From contig NC_079202.1 in assembly GCF_026745355.1 (NCBI RefSeq), positions 34,972,859 through 35,036,858 of the forward strand: a stretch of DNA of 64,000 bases. Direction: 5' to 3'. The position numbers and the translations under genes were made by a program. The notes beneath the pieces are model-generated. The model made no database searches. It was not told the origin of the DNA and saw nothing but the letters and a program-made list of their open reading frames with translations. The stretch is from Beta vulgaris subsp. vulgaris. Its lineage: Eukaryota; Streptophyta; Magnoliopsida; Caryophyllales; Amaranthaceae. Below are positions 46,001 to 59,671 of the stretch, piece after piece. Position 1 is the stretch's first letter; each line of letters begins with the position of its first letter.

Positions 46001-47926
46001 GGTAAACGAAAACAGGGATTGGGTTTGGGCTTTAATGAAGTGATGTAGTTTAATAATATGGTCTTATTAAGCTCAAATACTTAAAAAGTGGATCATTAAA
46101 ACCAAAACAATTTTAAGCAAATTTAGAAAACTCATTTCATAGATAATTACGGCTATGATTGCAAAACTAATATCTATATTTAAGAGATAAAATTCGTATT
46201 TCTCATAATATTTCAAAAAGATATATATTATCACATTATTAAGCTCATAAAATACAATTAGCCTAAATAAAAATTGCTTCAAAATCGGGCTATCATATTA
46301 TATGAGGCATTGATTCAGCTATTACAATTGTATAAATCTCCGCACTATTCGGTGAATTATTCATATTTTGTTGATTCATTATCTTCCCATTCAAAAATGT
46401 ATGTATCAACATTTCATGTTTTGTTGCTTTTTTCTCTTTACATTCTCATTCCATAAATAAGTATAAAATTGAAGGGGATGAAAAACAACCTTTAGAATCG
46501 ATGTTATCTTTTTCTCTACAAGAACAATAAGTAACAAAAATCTTCAAACTATATTTTTAAAGATAAGTTAAATAGTAAAAAAACTCAAAAAAGAATATTT
46601 GTTAACTTAGGCAAATAAAAATGATAATATAGTGGCATGAGGCGGTGAAATGCGATGCTACATGAGGGCAACAAGAGAGAGAGAGAGAGAGAGAAAACCG
46701 GGGGGAGGGGGAAGAGTAGGACTGGCGGAAGCGGGTGTATGGTTGAGTGCCGGTGCGTGGTGGTTTGAATTATAATTTTATCTAGGCCTTTAAGAAAAAG
46801 CAGTAGGCGGAGCAAAGATTTAATCAACTTTTTCTTTCAAAAATAAAATCGTAAATCACATGATCCACCATGACATTAACTACGTCAACCATATAATACA
46901 TGGGTCATAAGCCAGTTCAAAAATATTTCCAATACACGGTTATAAAACTTTAAATCATAAGCTAACATTCACAAGATAGTTTTAGGAAAAATATTCTAAA
47001 ATCTTAAATTTATAAAATATTTTTTTTTCTTTCAATTAAAACATGTCTAAAATCTAAAATATATTTTTTTTTTATCCTTACCATCCCATTTAAAGGATTT
47101 TAAATTTTAGCATATTATTTATAATATAGTAGATGTCTTTGAATGATGAATCAAGAGACGTCTGAAGAACAGTGACAATAAAAAAAGGAAAAATATAAAT
47201 AATAAGATATCGTACAACTTATAGTTACTGTAACCTTTTTTTATATGCTTGAGAAAAATGTGTGGCAAATTAAGAGTTACGTAGAAAAACTGAATATAAT
47301 GTACGGTCCTATGTCAATGTAAATTAGTGACCTTAATTTTAATTAATTTATGTGCAACAAATATTACCAAGCTTTTGCGATTAGCTCGAAATCCCTTATT
47401 CAAATTTCATACACAAATTTATCCACAACAACAACTATCTACTTATATAAATTGGTCAAACTGATGAAGCCTGTAATTTGTCGGGAGCTGAAAGTTAATA
47501 ACAGGACAAAGAAAACAAATGGAAAGCTATATTGTATATTGTGTACGTATATTATTTTTTTGAGAAGTTTATATATATATATATAGTATTTCATTCACTT
47601 TTGCAAATTCCCATAACATAATTTAAGGAGAAATATCATTAAATATATGATTCAATATCTTATAGTTTATCAACTTTTGACGCAATTATTGAATATATGC
47701 AATATATTCAGTTTTGTTGGAATATTTTAGGTCTAAAAGTAAGAGATGAAGTAGCATACAATATATTTTTACACGGATCTAAACGCTAGAGACCTACTTA
47801 TAACTTGGTTATTATGAATAATAATCTACTACTTAATAAACAAAACAATTCCCGCGCATTATGCACGGTCAAAATCATATTTACTATGAAACTCCCCGTG
47901 TATTTTTGCACGGGTAAAAAACTAGT
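43090..47926 (+). mobile_element. Helitron composite: two 5' ends, one clear 3' end
   Basis: The 5' terminus TCTATATATATATATAAACC at 43090 continues CTAGAAAAATTTGCC-TACGTGTCA, closely like the minus-strand Helitron end at 42327. A second 5'-like terminus, TCTATACTATTATCTAAAGT, begins at 45290. A single strong 3' end follows: hairpin CCCGTG-TATTTTTG-CACGGG (47896-47915), then TAAAAAACTAG, then T. A weaker hairpin CCCGCGCATTATGCACGG precedes it at about 47848. Whether 43090 or 45290 pairs with 47926 is unclear; nesting is likely. No RepHel coding sequence and no convincing gene was found inside. Confidence 0.65.
46673..46694. repeat. Short (GA)n microsatellite
   Basis: An AGAGAGAGAGAGAGAGAGAG run, followed by a purine-rich stretch (GGGGGGAGGGGGAAGAG) to about 46717. 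Confidence 0.9.
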
Positions 47927-50110
47927 ATGGAAATATTTGAAGATCCACCTAATGTTTCTTTTTAACAAAATAACTACATATTGTTAAGTTTCTCTTTCTA
48001 TATCAACTCTCTCCTTTTTTAGTTACTATATTTACTTTATCACGCACATTAAAAAAAATTGTACGAACCATTAAAAAATAAATTAAGAGAGTATTCTACA
48101 TTTTTGGTCAATGAGGCCCACTTCAATATTCCCCCAAAATCCAAGACCCTCATATCGAAAAATAAAGTAAAAAGTTGTAAATTCAACTAAACTCAAAGTC
48201 CTAATCTCAGTATTTGTGATTCACAACTTATTAGAATAGACTGTCTATATTGACATAAAATTAAACAAATGTAAGCCTACTTTCTCCACAAGCCCATTTA
48301 TTCTCATTATAAGCCGACACTAAAATCCTTAGACATCTCGCACCAAGTCAGTCGTCTCTACTCTTTTTCTTCCTTTTGTTTTCTTTTGTATCTGAACTAC
48401 AATAAACATTTTTAAAAAATAACACGTCAATCTTATTGATTGATTAAACTAGTCACTAAATTGATAAATAATGTATTACTGAATGAAAATTGGTTCATTA
48501 AGTACATTAAACTTGCCAATTAGATTAAACTAATGTATTTGGAACAGTGATTTTTCTTCTTCTTAATATTTAATTAGCTTGCATCGTTGCTTAATATAAA
48601 TAGTCCATCTCTTACAAGATCAATTGTGAGTGATATATCACCAATTTTAAACCCTAATAGCAAATGTAATGGCAAAAATGTACTAATTTCAAGTGTAATT
48701 ACCAAATTAAAAAATACGAATCTTATACAAATTAGTTATTTACCCCCAAAATTTAAAAAGCTGGTAAATAAACTGAGAGTAAGAGCCAAAATTCATACAC
48801 AATCTATGTAGATAGAGGGTTTTTATAATGAAATTGAAATAATGGTAAGGAAAACATGTACAAAAAGGTGAGTGATCGTTGTAGAGGGATTCATAAATGG
48901 GAATTTGGATGTTTACGTCAAGTCGTCAACTAGTAGAGCCGTAGGCCCGTAGAGGTACGAAAAACAGTTGATAATAGATACTTTCTCAGTTCTTTGAAGA
49001 TCTTCCCGTTCAATATTGAAGCGGTTAAAACTTAAAAACTTTGATTGTATGTGCTAATTATATGTAAACTATATTATTATGTTGAGATATTTTTTTGGAT
49101 TCATGATCATGTATATTTTCTATGACTTCATAATTTTAACTAGTACACAATAAAGGCAAAATTTGGTCTCAACACCATAAATTATGGCGTGGGTGCACCC
49201 AACATCACCAGTTTTGACTAGTAATCGAAACACCTTAAAAGTATTGGCTTGGATGGAGCCAGTGTCATAAATGACGCTAAATCTAACTTTTCTTTCCGAC
49301 TGTGGGAAATTCATGTTAACTGTTTTTCTGTGTTTACCCCTTTTTTTCATTTATATTGTTTTTTCAAAGATCGCCTAAGTTACAGGGACACGTGTCGAGA
49401 AAAATTAGTTTCGATTTTATTTATGACATTCATTGTACCCAAATCAATAGTTTGTATTGTTTTATCAATTAGTCAAAGTTGGTGTTATAATGGTTGTAGT
49501 TGTGCGTTGGTAGATGTGAATATCAATTTTTTTTAACTACATACGGAATCATTTGCTTAAGACCTTAATTGCTTAACTTTATAGTCAAAGTGCTGGCGTG
49601 GCACCATATAAGAGTTATACAGGTGCATGGAGGTATTTGAGGGGAGGTTGTCAGATTCTATAAGCTAAAGAGGAGAGGATAATCAATTATGAATTGTTTG
49701 CTAGTTAAATAACGCAATATTAATATTTAGCATCATTAAATTTATGATAAATAGAAATGTCGTAACTAATTTAAAAGAACTATGTTGCCACTAAATAAGA
49801 TGAATTTAGTATTTAGCAATGGACATTGTCTCGAGTTGGTATTCTTTTGCAAACTTGATATGAATTTTTTTCCATTTCCATTAAAATATATTAAGGAAAA
49901 CTCAACATTTAGAAGATACAAATATAATAATGTGGACATTTAAAGCATGATGAAAAGTTGGTTGAGATGGTAATTGTGTTATGTATGATTGTAAGAGGTC
50001 ACCGGGTCAAATCTTGTTGTAAGGTAATTTTACTTTTGTTAATTGACATGATTGACATAACTTGTGTATACATTGGACAATTCTAGTAGAGTAATAGAAG
50101 TACCACGTAG
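47927..50110. other. AT-rich DNA without a recognised gene
   Basis: Short open frames (for example 48587-48811, 49249-49536) have no recognisable domains. A short foldback (CAACACCATAAATTATGGCG) lies near 49168. I see nothing else supportable. Confidence 0.45.
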
Positions 50111-53100
50111 CGTGTATGCATCGTCATGCACATCTTTTAATATTTTTTTTAGTATTGGTGTTGGTTATTCAAAATAAATCTCAAAGCTGAAGCGAGTTTG
50201 AACTTCAACTGTTACAAGGAGATATATTCATGATTTTGGATTCGAATTTTCGTATGAACTTATCACTTCTATAAATGTATTATCTCAAAATAAAGAGCTC
50301 CGATAAATGTTTTATTTATGAAATTTATATTGTAATTTTTTTTTACCTTTGATTCAAATTTGGTTCATAAAAAAACTACAACCTCCTTATAATATGAATT
50401 TATATTCATTGCATATAATAATTCACAATAGTGTCATTGTTTCATTAATTTTTATTTGTATTAACATCTATCTATATATATATTTAAAGTAGAATCCTTG
50501 AGGCCACGTGTCGCAAAGTTAGAGCTTTCAAGCCCACGTGGCATGACGTGGCATGCTCCGTTGATCAGTATTTTCTCAAAGCTCAATGAGAGTGTCCACG
50601 TGTCAAAGCAATCAAAGAGTGTGAAATTCCCATAATCACGGATATCCCTTCCCTTAATCACGCATATAATTGATTCAGTAATCTATATAATTGACGTCAA
50701 ATACGGATTTTAATTGATACGTAATCTAAATATTAAGGAAACAGTTATGTCAATCACGTAATCTATGTAATTGGTACACTTAAATTGCCTAATCACGCAT
50801 ATAATTTTGGCATCATTATCATCAAATCTTTATATACATCATCAATACTAAATCATTGCCAAATTAGATTCATTTGATTGATACCAAAAACGTCACTTAT
50901 GAAAAGAATTTTAAAATCTCAATCAACCTTTATTTTTGAATTTTTAATTGTCAATCAACCTTATTTTTGGGAGTTTAATAAAAATTATGTTATATACAAA
51001 ATTACAAGTATGAATAGACATGATATCATAGTTTACCACTACTCACAGCATACCCAAACATTCTTTCTATCTCCTTCGTAATTCTTCATCCACTCCCTGT
51101 CCACGACCATTGTTTCAACACCAATATGGAACATCAATAACCATTGCGATAAAATAGCGGTAAAAAGTCCCCCAATTGAGCAACAACAGTAGCTACAACA
51201 GAGCAACATTAACAGAAGAATAACAATATTCGAGCGATTACAAAACCCATCAATAACAACGACTACATACTATACCACCAACCATAACAACAATATATAG
51301 AATTTTGGACTTTGAATTTAGTGTGATCAAAATTCTGGACACTCTGTATGCAATTGTTCTATCATTATGTAAACAATTGTATTGAGGTAGAATGATCTTT
51401 CTATAATTTATTACGAATAATTGTATAAATTGTTAGTGGTTACTTTCTTTTTCATCATTTCATGTAGTAAAAATGATAATCTGTCTTGCAATTGATGGGA
51501 TATGCCCAACTTTTTTCTTCTGGCTTATGTTTGCTGTTTTAGGCGGTACAGTTCTTAACTTCTTATCTTTATTGATACAATTATCGTTCTATCGTTCCCA
51601 CAATAAAAGTTGCTTCAGGTAGAACAAAAAAATAAGTTGTAAGAAGTTGCTTCAGGTAGAATGATCTTTCGTTCCCACAATAAAAGTGTAAATAGTATTT
51701 ACGAAAAAAAAAAGAGAAGTGTAAGGATTATTATAGAACACATAGAGTATTATAATCAATTTACTTTAATTTTGAAGTGAAACATACAAGACTACAAATC
51801 ATTTTATAACAAAAAAGTGGTAGCACATACAGAAAAGAATAAACCTTAATGCTTTAAGAATGTATATGGTCATATTTAGTGTTATTTTATTAGATTTTTG
51901 AGTGACAATTTTTTAAGAAAAGTGACATGGTGAACATTAGTTATAAAATATCGATGTATGTGAAATAAGAAACATATTTGTAAGTATCTGACTAATAGAA
52001 GTGTTGAAAAATAAAATAAAAAAATAAGAATTGAAATCTATAACATCATAACTTAATAAATATAAAATGAAAAATCACATAATGCATGATGAGTAAAAAG
52101 ATGGTGATAATTCAAAAGTTGCTTTAAGTAAAAAGTTCATTCCTATCGTAAAAATGTAGATGGTATATATTATGAGAAAAGAAAATGAAAAGTACTAAAA
52201 TTACTCTAGAGAAAAGCGAGTACTATTAAAAACTATAAAGTATAATCAGGGATTTTGAGCTAATCTTCCATTAGTGAAAATTTGTTTGTATTTTAAGTTT
52301 GCTAATAGTAGAAAGTATGATCAGTAATATTATTTGGATTGATTTAGTTTGTGTTTTGTTTAAATTTGTTCATAATTTCTTTTCTAATGATGTTATCAAT
52401 GGAACATTCCAATATTGTAAAATGATTATGGTTTGCTAATCTGATCATGGTGTATATTGTATAAAGATGTTAGATTAATGGATGTAGTGGTCTTAGGCTG
52501 GGGAAGTAGGGAGGCAGCCATGGCTAATTAAATCAGGGAGAGAGAAGTGAGAGTGAGAAGAGAAGAAGTGGAACAAAAGAAAAGAAAAGAAAAAAGATAA
52601 AGTTATCGGTTAAACAAGTGACTGGTAAGCTGGATTTTGTTTAGGAAGACATTATCATAGTTGGGATTATACTAGAATAATTCATAATTAAGATTAATAT
52701 AAAATGAATTCATATAGTTAGGATTATTCACATAAATTTGTCCTTTTAATTACCATATGCTTTTTAATTACCATACTATTTTGTTGTCTTCCAAAAAAGG
52801 CACTATATATCACTCCCAATATAGGGAAAAGAAAATTTGAAAAACCTTTCTCATCTGAAAATTTGTAAAAAATGTGATCAAAATTTCATATTCATATGCA
52901 ATTATTGTCAGCAATATATGTACATGTGCAATAACTATGCAATACATATGTTGTTATATGTGCAAAACAGTTGAAAACAAAGAAATCGATTTTTAACCAA
53001 TGTTATCACTTTTATTATCACAGAGAAGTTTTGTTAATAGAAGTTTCGTTTTTTAACCAATGCAATAACTATTGCTGTACATATATTTAATGTTTGTATA

Positions 53101-54205
53101 TGTCCAAGGGAAGTTCTGTACACCAATGCTATCACTTCTATTATCAAATACAATGTATATTTGTTAAAAAGAAATTGTAATAGACATAATTTCATGTGTT
53201 GCAACTTTTTTTAATGATGATTTGTTTAGGTGCAAGATAAGGTACGTTATATGTTTAGCAATTGATTAAGGTGTTCTTAAATTACATATCTATCACATTT
53301 ATAAAAATTAAACATCATTAATGCAAGGAGTGAAAAGATTAATCGAAAGATATTCAATTTTCTATATGCAATTAATGTGAGATAATCAGGCAAAATTTTA
53401 TACTTTAATTAGCTGTAATCTTACCGCAATTAAATTGAGACAATCAAGCAAAAAAAATTTAATAATAAACTTTTAGTTCCTTGAAATCTTAAATTCGTCT
53501 AACGTACAAAACGACGCTTCATTTGATCTTTCAACTTCTCTAAACTTTATCTTCTTTGATGTCAAAAAAAAAAAAAAACTTCTCCAAACCACTTTTAATT
53601 CTAAAAATCCCTCTCATACAAGCATTAAATCTATTCATATCAACCAAAACTTGGAAAGATTTGAACAACTTCTGGTGTGATGTGTCTGAAGCTTGAACCG
53701 ATCTTACTTCTTAGTGCACCTCTACCTCCCTGCTTGCAGTTCTGTTGTACGTTGTCGGCTCTAACTCCATTGAAGGTATTATTTATCAGATTATGATACT
53801 CTAAAATTTGCTTTTGGTGTTCAATGGGAAGAAGGGAAATTTTTTGTCTTGATTGCATCCCATTTCTAGACTTAAGTTATACCTTATGATTTTGATCATA
53901 CATACTTCAAGAACTAACGGTGTAAAATCATGGGCAAAATGCTAAGCACATGTCAGATGACACACCTCATAGGACACGTTTTGTGGTTTTCTTGAGACAC
54001 ATACTTAATTTCAATTGTTATTTCTAATTTTTTATCTTGCTCTAAATAAGATACTTTAAGTTGTTAACTGTTAGAAAATACCTCCTACTAATAAATCTTA
54101 CCTGATACAACTATATCACAATTTTCAGCAAATAAAAATAGTTTAAAGTTGTTTTATTTTTCACGACTCCAAAACCTCAACATGATCTAGCTATGTTACA
54201 ATGGA

Positions 54206-54439
54206 GTCCGGATCCTCTAGAGTTTTAGTGAAACTCTACAAGGTAGAGATGTATCTGAACCATACATTAAATGAGGGGCTCATATTGATGGAAGAGAGAG
54301 ATTTAGGGGTAGATTTTGATGGGATACAATACGGGGATTTTGAAAAGAGAATATATGAGCGATTGATTTTTTATTCAATTGTTGAAACTGCTCAAACGCT
54401 AACGTGTAGCGTTATTTTATAACTCTAGAGGATCCAAAC
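54206..54439. mobile_element. Possible short inverted-repeat element (MITE candidate)
   Basis: GTCCGGATCCTCTAGAGTT at 54206 and its near-inverse AACTCTAGAGGATCCAAAC ending at 54439 form 19-base inverted ends with two mismatches. The 200-bp interior contains a 73-codon open frame (54201-54422) with no known domain. No clear target duplication is visible, though TACAATG occurs on both sides. Confidence 0.5.
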
Positions 54440-54951
54440 ACGTTAGTACAATGTACTCCATGAGACTGAACAAAATGAAAAATTTACAAATGATATTATA
54501 TACGTGGAATCCAAAATATAATTTGTACAATTCAGAAAAACATATCCGAAAATAATTGAGACATACTTTCATAGATGAACCGAAAAGGAATTTAGCGTAA
54601 TAGTTTACTAACAAATTGAGGTAAATGAATTTCTCTTCAAAAGGGCCCCTCATATATTATTTTGCCTAGGGCCCATGAAATGTCAGGACCGGCACTAGAT
54701 GATGATGATACTTGAGGATGATGATGATACTTGATGATATGATGATTCTTGATGATGATGACGTGATGGTGTGTGCACAAATAGTTGTTTTAGATTTTTT
54801 TTTTTTTTTTTAAAGAAATCAGTGAGGATACTGGGTTGGAAGTTTGGAACTTGGAACTTGGAAGTGAAAGAGAAAGAGGGAAGAGATGGATGAGAGAGAA
54901 TGGGGTTGTGGCATTTGGTGGGTAGTGGCTTGTGGTGGTTTAGAAAGAGGA

Positions 54952-54952
<1 letters not shown>

Positions 54953-55025
<73 letters not shown>

Positions 55026-55037
55026 TAATAATAATAG

Positions 55038-55127
<90 letters not shown>
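54953..55127. repeat. (AAT)n microsatellite, about 175 bp
   Basis: ATA/AAT trinucleotides run almost uninterrupted, with a short break near 55023-55040. Poly-Ile and poly-Leu open frames on the opposite strand are artefacts. Confidence 0.97.
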
Positions 55128-58100
55128 TGAGAAAACATATGGTCATATTTAGTGTTATTTTATTAGATTTTTGGGTGACAATTTTTTATGAAAAGTGACA
55201 TGGTTGAACATTAAAATGAAAAATCATATGGTCATAGTTATAAAATATCGATGTATGTTAAATAAGAAACATATTTGAAAGTATCTGACTAATAGAAGTG
55301 ATGAAAAATAAAAAATAAAAAGTAAGAATTGAAATCTATAACATCATAACATAATAAATATAAAATGAAAAATCACATAATGCATAAAAAGATGGTGAAA
55401 ATTCAAAAGTCACTTTAAGTAGAAAGTTCATTCCTACCGTAAAAATATAGATGGTATATATTATGAGACAAAAGAGAATGAAAAGTACTTAAATTACTCT
55501 AGAGAAAAGTGAGTACTATTAAAAATTAGTTTACATTAATTTTCGATATAACACACAATGCTACAAGACTAAAAATTAAAACCAAGTATATATAACAAAA
55601 CTATTATAATGAGACTTTTATCACATGTTATTAAAGAATCTTATTTATGTGCAATCACTCCCTTATTTGTAGTTACTGTCAAAATTTTCTATATAGATAA
55701 CGTCTGCCAAAATAGCCAACGATACAGAATATTGGTGGTGCAAGACAATAAAAGAGAACTGAATGCACAAGCTGAAATCATAATATAATTTTGTAAGTGA
55801 TAACTTTTAGGTTGTTATATATAATTAATAATCAAGTTTTTAAATTTAATATTTTTGCATGTTTTTTTCCAGATATTTCTGATTTCTTTACGAGTATTTG
55901 GGTTTACTCATATTGTAACAGTTATTAAATAACGATCGTTTTAAATTTTGGGTTAAGCGTAAAAGTATAGTTATGTACTTATGTCTTACAATTATATAAT
56001 CCAGAAAATATTATCTATTAATTAATCTTCTACAAAAAAGACATGAATATATTAAATGTTCATATGATAAAACTGGGTTAAATCATATTGAGCATTGAAT
56101 AAAATGTGTGTGGGGGGGGGGGGAGGGTGTTAATCTCTGACTAAAATTTCGGGTCTAAGTTGCATAATTTTGTAAAAGAGGGAGAGCTTAACTTGCCATA
56201 TGAAAGATTGTCGTTAAATTTATTTGGTGAAAGTTAACATTATGATAGCGAAAAAAAGTGGGAATGTAAGTATGCATATTTTTTGTAGGTAAAGGTATAG
56301 TTATATGTAATACAATTATTATAATTTTTTCTTATTTTTTGTAGGTAAAGTCCAGAGATAACTTATTTTCACTTTCATCATAATTGATCACATTTATAAA
56401 TATAATAGATTATTGTGTTAACATGTCCTTTATCAACTCATAATTTTGAAAATCGTGATTGTTGGTTGAAATGGATGTTAATAATGACTGTCAAAATTTA
56501 TTAAATTTATACACAACCATTAAATAAAGTATGTATATAATTTTTTTTAATGATAATATCTCTATATCTAAAACAAAATCCTTGAAGCCACATGATATGA
56601 AGTTAGAGAATTTTTCAATGAAGCTAAAACATTGAGTCATCAAACAAAATGGTAGATATCACTTGGTGAAGGAACACAAAAGATTATGAAGATAATTTTA
56701 GTCAAAACACAAAAAAGATCAAAGGAAGTTTCAGTTGATAACATCATAACATTATGGTTCAGATTTAAGGAATTCTTTAGATCTCAATGAGAAAAAAAAT
56801 AGGTAACTATTTGATTACTTAAATAAAGTTCGTAGATGATTAGGAGATTTCATTTATGCAATTATGATATATTAAAGAAGGAATAAAGTTAGAAAACTCT
56901 TTATATATCAATAAATATATGTTAAAATTATATTATAACATAATTAAAATTAGTTTCATCATAAGTGGAGCATAATCACCTGCTAGAAATTAAATAATGC
57001 ATAACCAAGATCGAACTAGATCTATTCTATCACATTAAATTTTCAAATGTAAAGAAATGGGTTGGTTATTTTATTGAAACACCTATTGAATCGTATTAAT
57101 CATACTATAAGTTTAAATATTGACAAATTCAAACTTGGCGTGTTAAATGTATTTAACACCTATATATTCAGATCATGATTTTTATAGTGGAACTAAATAA
57201 ATGTCTATAATACCCCTTTGTTCTAGAGATAGGCGATATGTGAATGTCAAGTATAAATTGAAGTTAATATTTTTGTTCACTTTGAAGTTAATTGTATGAT
57301 TAGTGGGGTGACTATGGGAATAAAATTAAAGGGATGAGGGTGGTTTCTATTTAAGGTTGGTTTACATTAAGTAGGACAAAACAATATGAAAAATAGTATA
57401 TGCTAAATTCTAATTTTACTAAGTTGCATAATAGAGGTGTGGTTTACTGTGCATTTTGGTCGAGTAGGAACACTTTCTATTAGTAAGTTATAATAGTTAT
57501 GGTAATCATAATTCTTTATGTTATTCTCTTATAATTCTTTAAAGAAAAATCATAATTTTGTTTCAGTAAAATTAATGACTTTAAAATAACATGGATTATA
57601 CAAATAATGACATCAACGTGATGTACTTATCTCATGCCGTTTGAGTTTTTTTTTTTCACGGGCTATCTCATCCCGTGCATTTTTATTAAACGTAAATTAT
57701 GAATTATTTAATTTTCTACAAAAGAAGTCATATTTTCTACCAATGGGTAGCGTATTTTCTTCTACTAAATTTGGTTAATTGTGGTACATGGATAATCAAA
57801 CATTCATCTTCGAGGTCATAGACATGTTCAAGCTAAGGGGCTCCAAATAAAAGGAGACTAAACTAATAAAATGAGAATAAAAAAAGATGGAAAAACAACC
57901 AATCAGGCGGTGGCAAGAACACGGGGTGGCTCAAGGAGCCAGCAACAAGAAAATCAATTACGTTAATTTTTTAGCTGGGGAAAGGGAAATGATCCTATAT
58001 CAACTATATATAGTAGAAAACATATATTTGGTATTTCCTAGAGAATCATTTAAAGGGGGCCTGAGTATGTCAAGGAAAGGGGAGTAGTATGGTATTTATA

Positions 58101-58687
58101 CCCCGTATGACACTCATTCTGTCAAATAGAACAAAATTTCCCTTGAATTGTGTTTTGCAATAATTATAAATAAAAGTCAAATATATCCCTATCACATATG
58201 GGTTTGTATCTCCCAATTTCGGTTTTTCAGCCATAGCCAATTTTATGTGGTCATTTCTAAAGTCACGGGTAGATCGAAAGTGTATAATAATACTGATTTG
58301 TGAGAAATAACATGATATGTCTAATATTACAGCTAATGACATATATAAATAAGTCTTCTACAACCTAAGAGTGTCATGTATTTGCAAAACAACTTCATAA
58401 TTAACATAAAGGAGCATTTTTTGTCTTTCTGTGTAAAGCACATCAGTGATGCTTTGTTTTTAGTTAAATATGTATAGGATTATTCTGTATTTCAATACAT
58501 CGTTCAAAGTTTATTAATTTAATATGGTATAGAGGTTAAACTCATTTGAGTTTCGAGTAGTACATAAACGTATATTAAATCGAGTGGACGTAAAGAATCT
58601 TTTATATGCTTTTAATGTAGTTGGTATATAAACATGCTTATTAAACAAAAAAATTCCCGTGCATTTTTGCACGGGTCCAAAAGCTAG

Positions 58688-58947
58688 TACAAATATATTA
58701 AAAGGCGTGCGAAAACAAGAAACTGTACACGTGGCGCTCTCCCTAGGGAGTTTTAGTTCATGTAATCCATGTAAAATAAAAAAATTAAGAAAATGTTGAG
58801 TATAGGGTTTGATCTCAAGACCTCAAGTAAATATACTAAAGTTTTAACCACTAGACTAAGTTGTATTTAGTGTTATAATCATAAAGTATTATATTAATAA
58901 ATGAATTTTTTTTCTTACCCGGGGCATTGCCCGAGCCTAATAACTAG
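58688..58947 (+). mobile_element. Mini-Helitron, main part of copy in unit 1
   Basis: This copy lacks its first bases because the 8.2 kb Helitron is inserted four bases into it (TCTA at 50467-50470). It ends with CGGGGCATTGCCCG, then AGCCTAATAACTAG at 58947, followed by T. It matches 59407-59671. Confidence 0.7.
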
Positions 58948-59398
58948 TTCGTTAATTAAGCTAACACAATGGAGGACACAAGAAGCACTTTCGTTTGACC
59001 TATATAAATTAATGGTCCTTGAGAGAAATTAATATACACGAGGCGTGTATGCATTGTCATGCACATCTGCTAATATTTTTTTAGTATTGGTGATGGTTAT
59101 TCAAAATAAATCTCAAAGCTGAAGCGAGTTTGAACTTCAACTGTTACAAGGAGATATATTTATGATTTTGGATTCGAATTTCGTATGAACTTATCACTTC
59201 TATAAATGTGTTATCGCAAAATAAAAAGCTCGGATAAATGTTTTATTTATGGAATTTATATTGTAATTTTTTTTTACCTTTGATTCAAATTAGGCTCATA
59301 AAAAAAACTACGACCTCCTTATAATATGAATTTATATTCATTGCATATAATAATTCACAATAGTGTCATTGTTTCATTAATTTTTATTTGTATTAACA

Positions 59399-59671
59399 TC
59401 TATCTATACAAATATATTAAAAGGCGTGCGGAAACAAGAAACTTTACCACGTGGCGCTCTCCCTAGGGCGTTTTAGTTCATGTCGTAATCCATGTACAAT
59501 AAAAAAAATTAAGAAATTGTAGAGAATAGGGTTTGATCCCAAGACCTCAAGTACATATACTAAAGTTTTAACCACTAGACTAAGTTGTATCTAGTATTAT
59601 AATCATAAAGTATTATATTAATATGTAAATTTTTTTTCTTACACGGGGCACAGCCCGGACCTAATAACTAG
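59399..59671 (+). mobile_element. Mini-Helitron, 273 bp, complete copy
   Basis: It starts TCTATCTATACAAATATATT after A and ends with the stem GGGC-ACA-GCCC, ACCTAATAACTAG, then T. This fits Helitron TC...hairpin-CTAR structure with A/T insertion. It is too small for any gene; it contains a CCACGTGGCG motif. Confidence 0.7.

Larger units (their letters stand above)
51868..55530. repeat. Direct repeat pair inside the Helitron (about 370 bp each)
   Basis: ATGGTCATATTTAGTGTTAT ... TTACTCTAGAGAAAAG(C/T)GAG occurs at 51872-52224 and again at 55139-55514, with small differences including a short extra ACATTAAAATGAAAAATC piece in the second. The pair brackets about 2.9 kb containing the AAT microsatellite and a MITE candidate. 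Confidence 0.88.
50471..58687 (+). mobile_element. Non-autonomous Helitron, 8.2 kb, precise insertion
   Basis: The 5' end TCTATATATATATTTAAAGT starts at 50471 after A. The 3' end has a perfect hairpin CCCGTGCA-TTTT-TGCACGGG (58656-58675), then TCCAAAAGCTAG at 58687, followed by T. The uninterrupted sister sequence in unit 2 of the tandem duplication confirms the borders within a 4-base ambiguity. The 5' subterminal sequence includes CCACGTGTC and ACGTGGCATG. A second 5'-like end, TCTCTATATCTAAAACAAAA, at 56559 suggests a nested or composite origin. No Rep-helicase is encoded. Apart from the repeats listed separately I found no gene in the interior. Confidence 0.88.

Noticed and set aside
53640..53858. 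72-codon minus-strand frame (MQSRQKISLLPIEH...)
   Set aside because: Composition is protein-like, but I recognise no family and found no supporting splice sites or neighbours; too weak to list as a gene.
54206..54439. Cloning-vector contamination suggested by GGATCCTCTAGAG
   Set aside because: The match is only 14 bases at each end, in inverted orientation, with no further vector sequence; an inverted-repeat element fits better.
54695..55146. 147- and 68-residue poly-Ile/Leu open frames
   Set aside because: They are translations of the AAT microsatellite and carry no protein-like composition.
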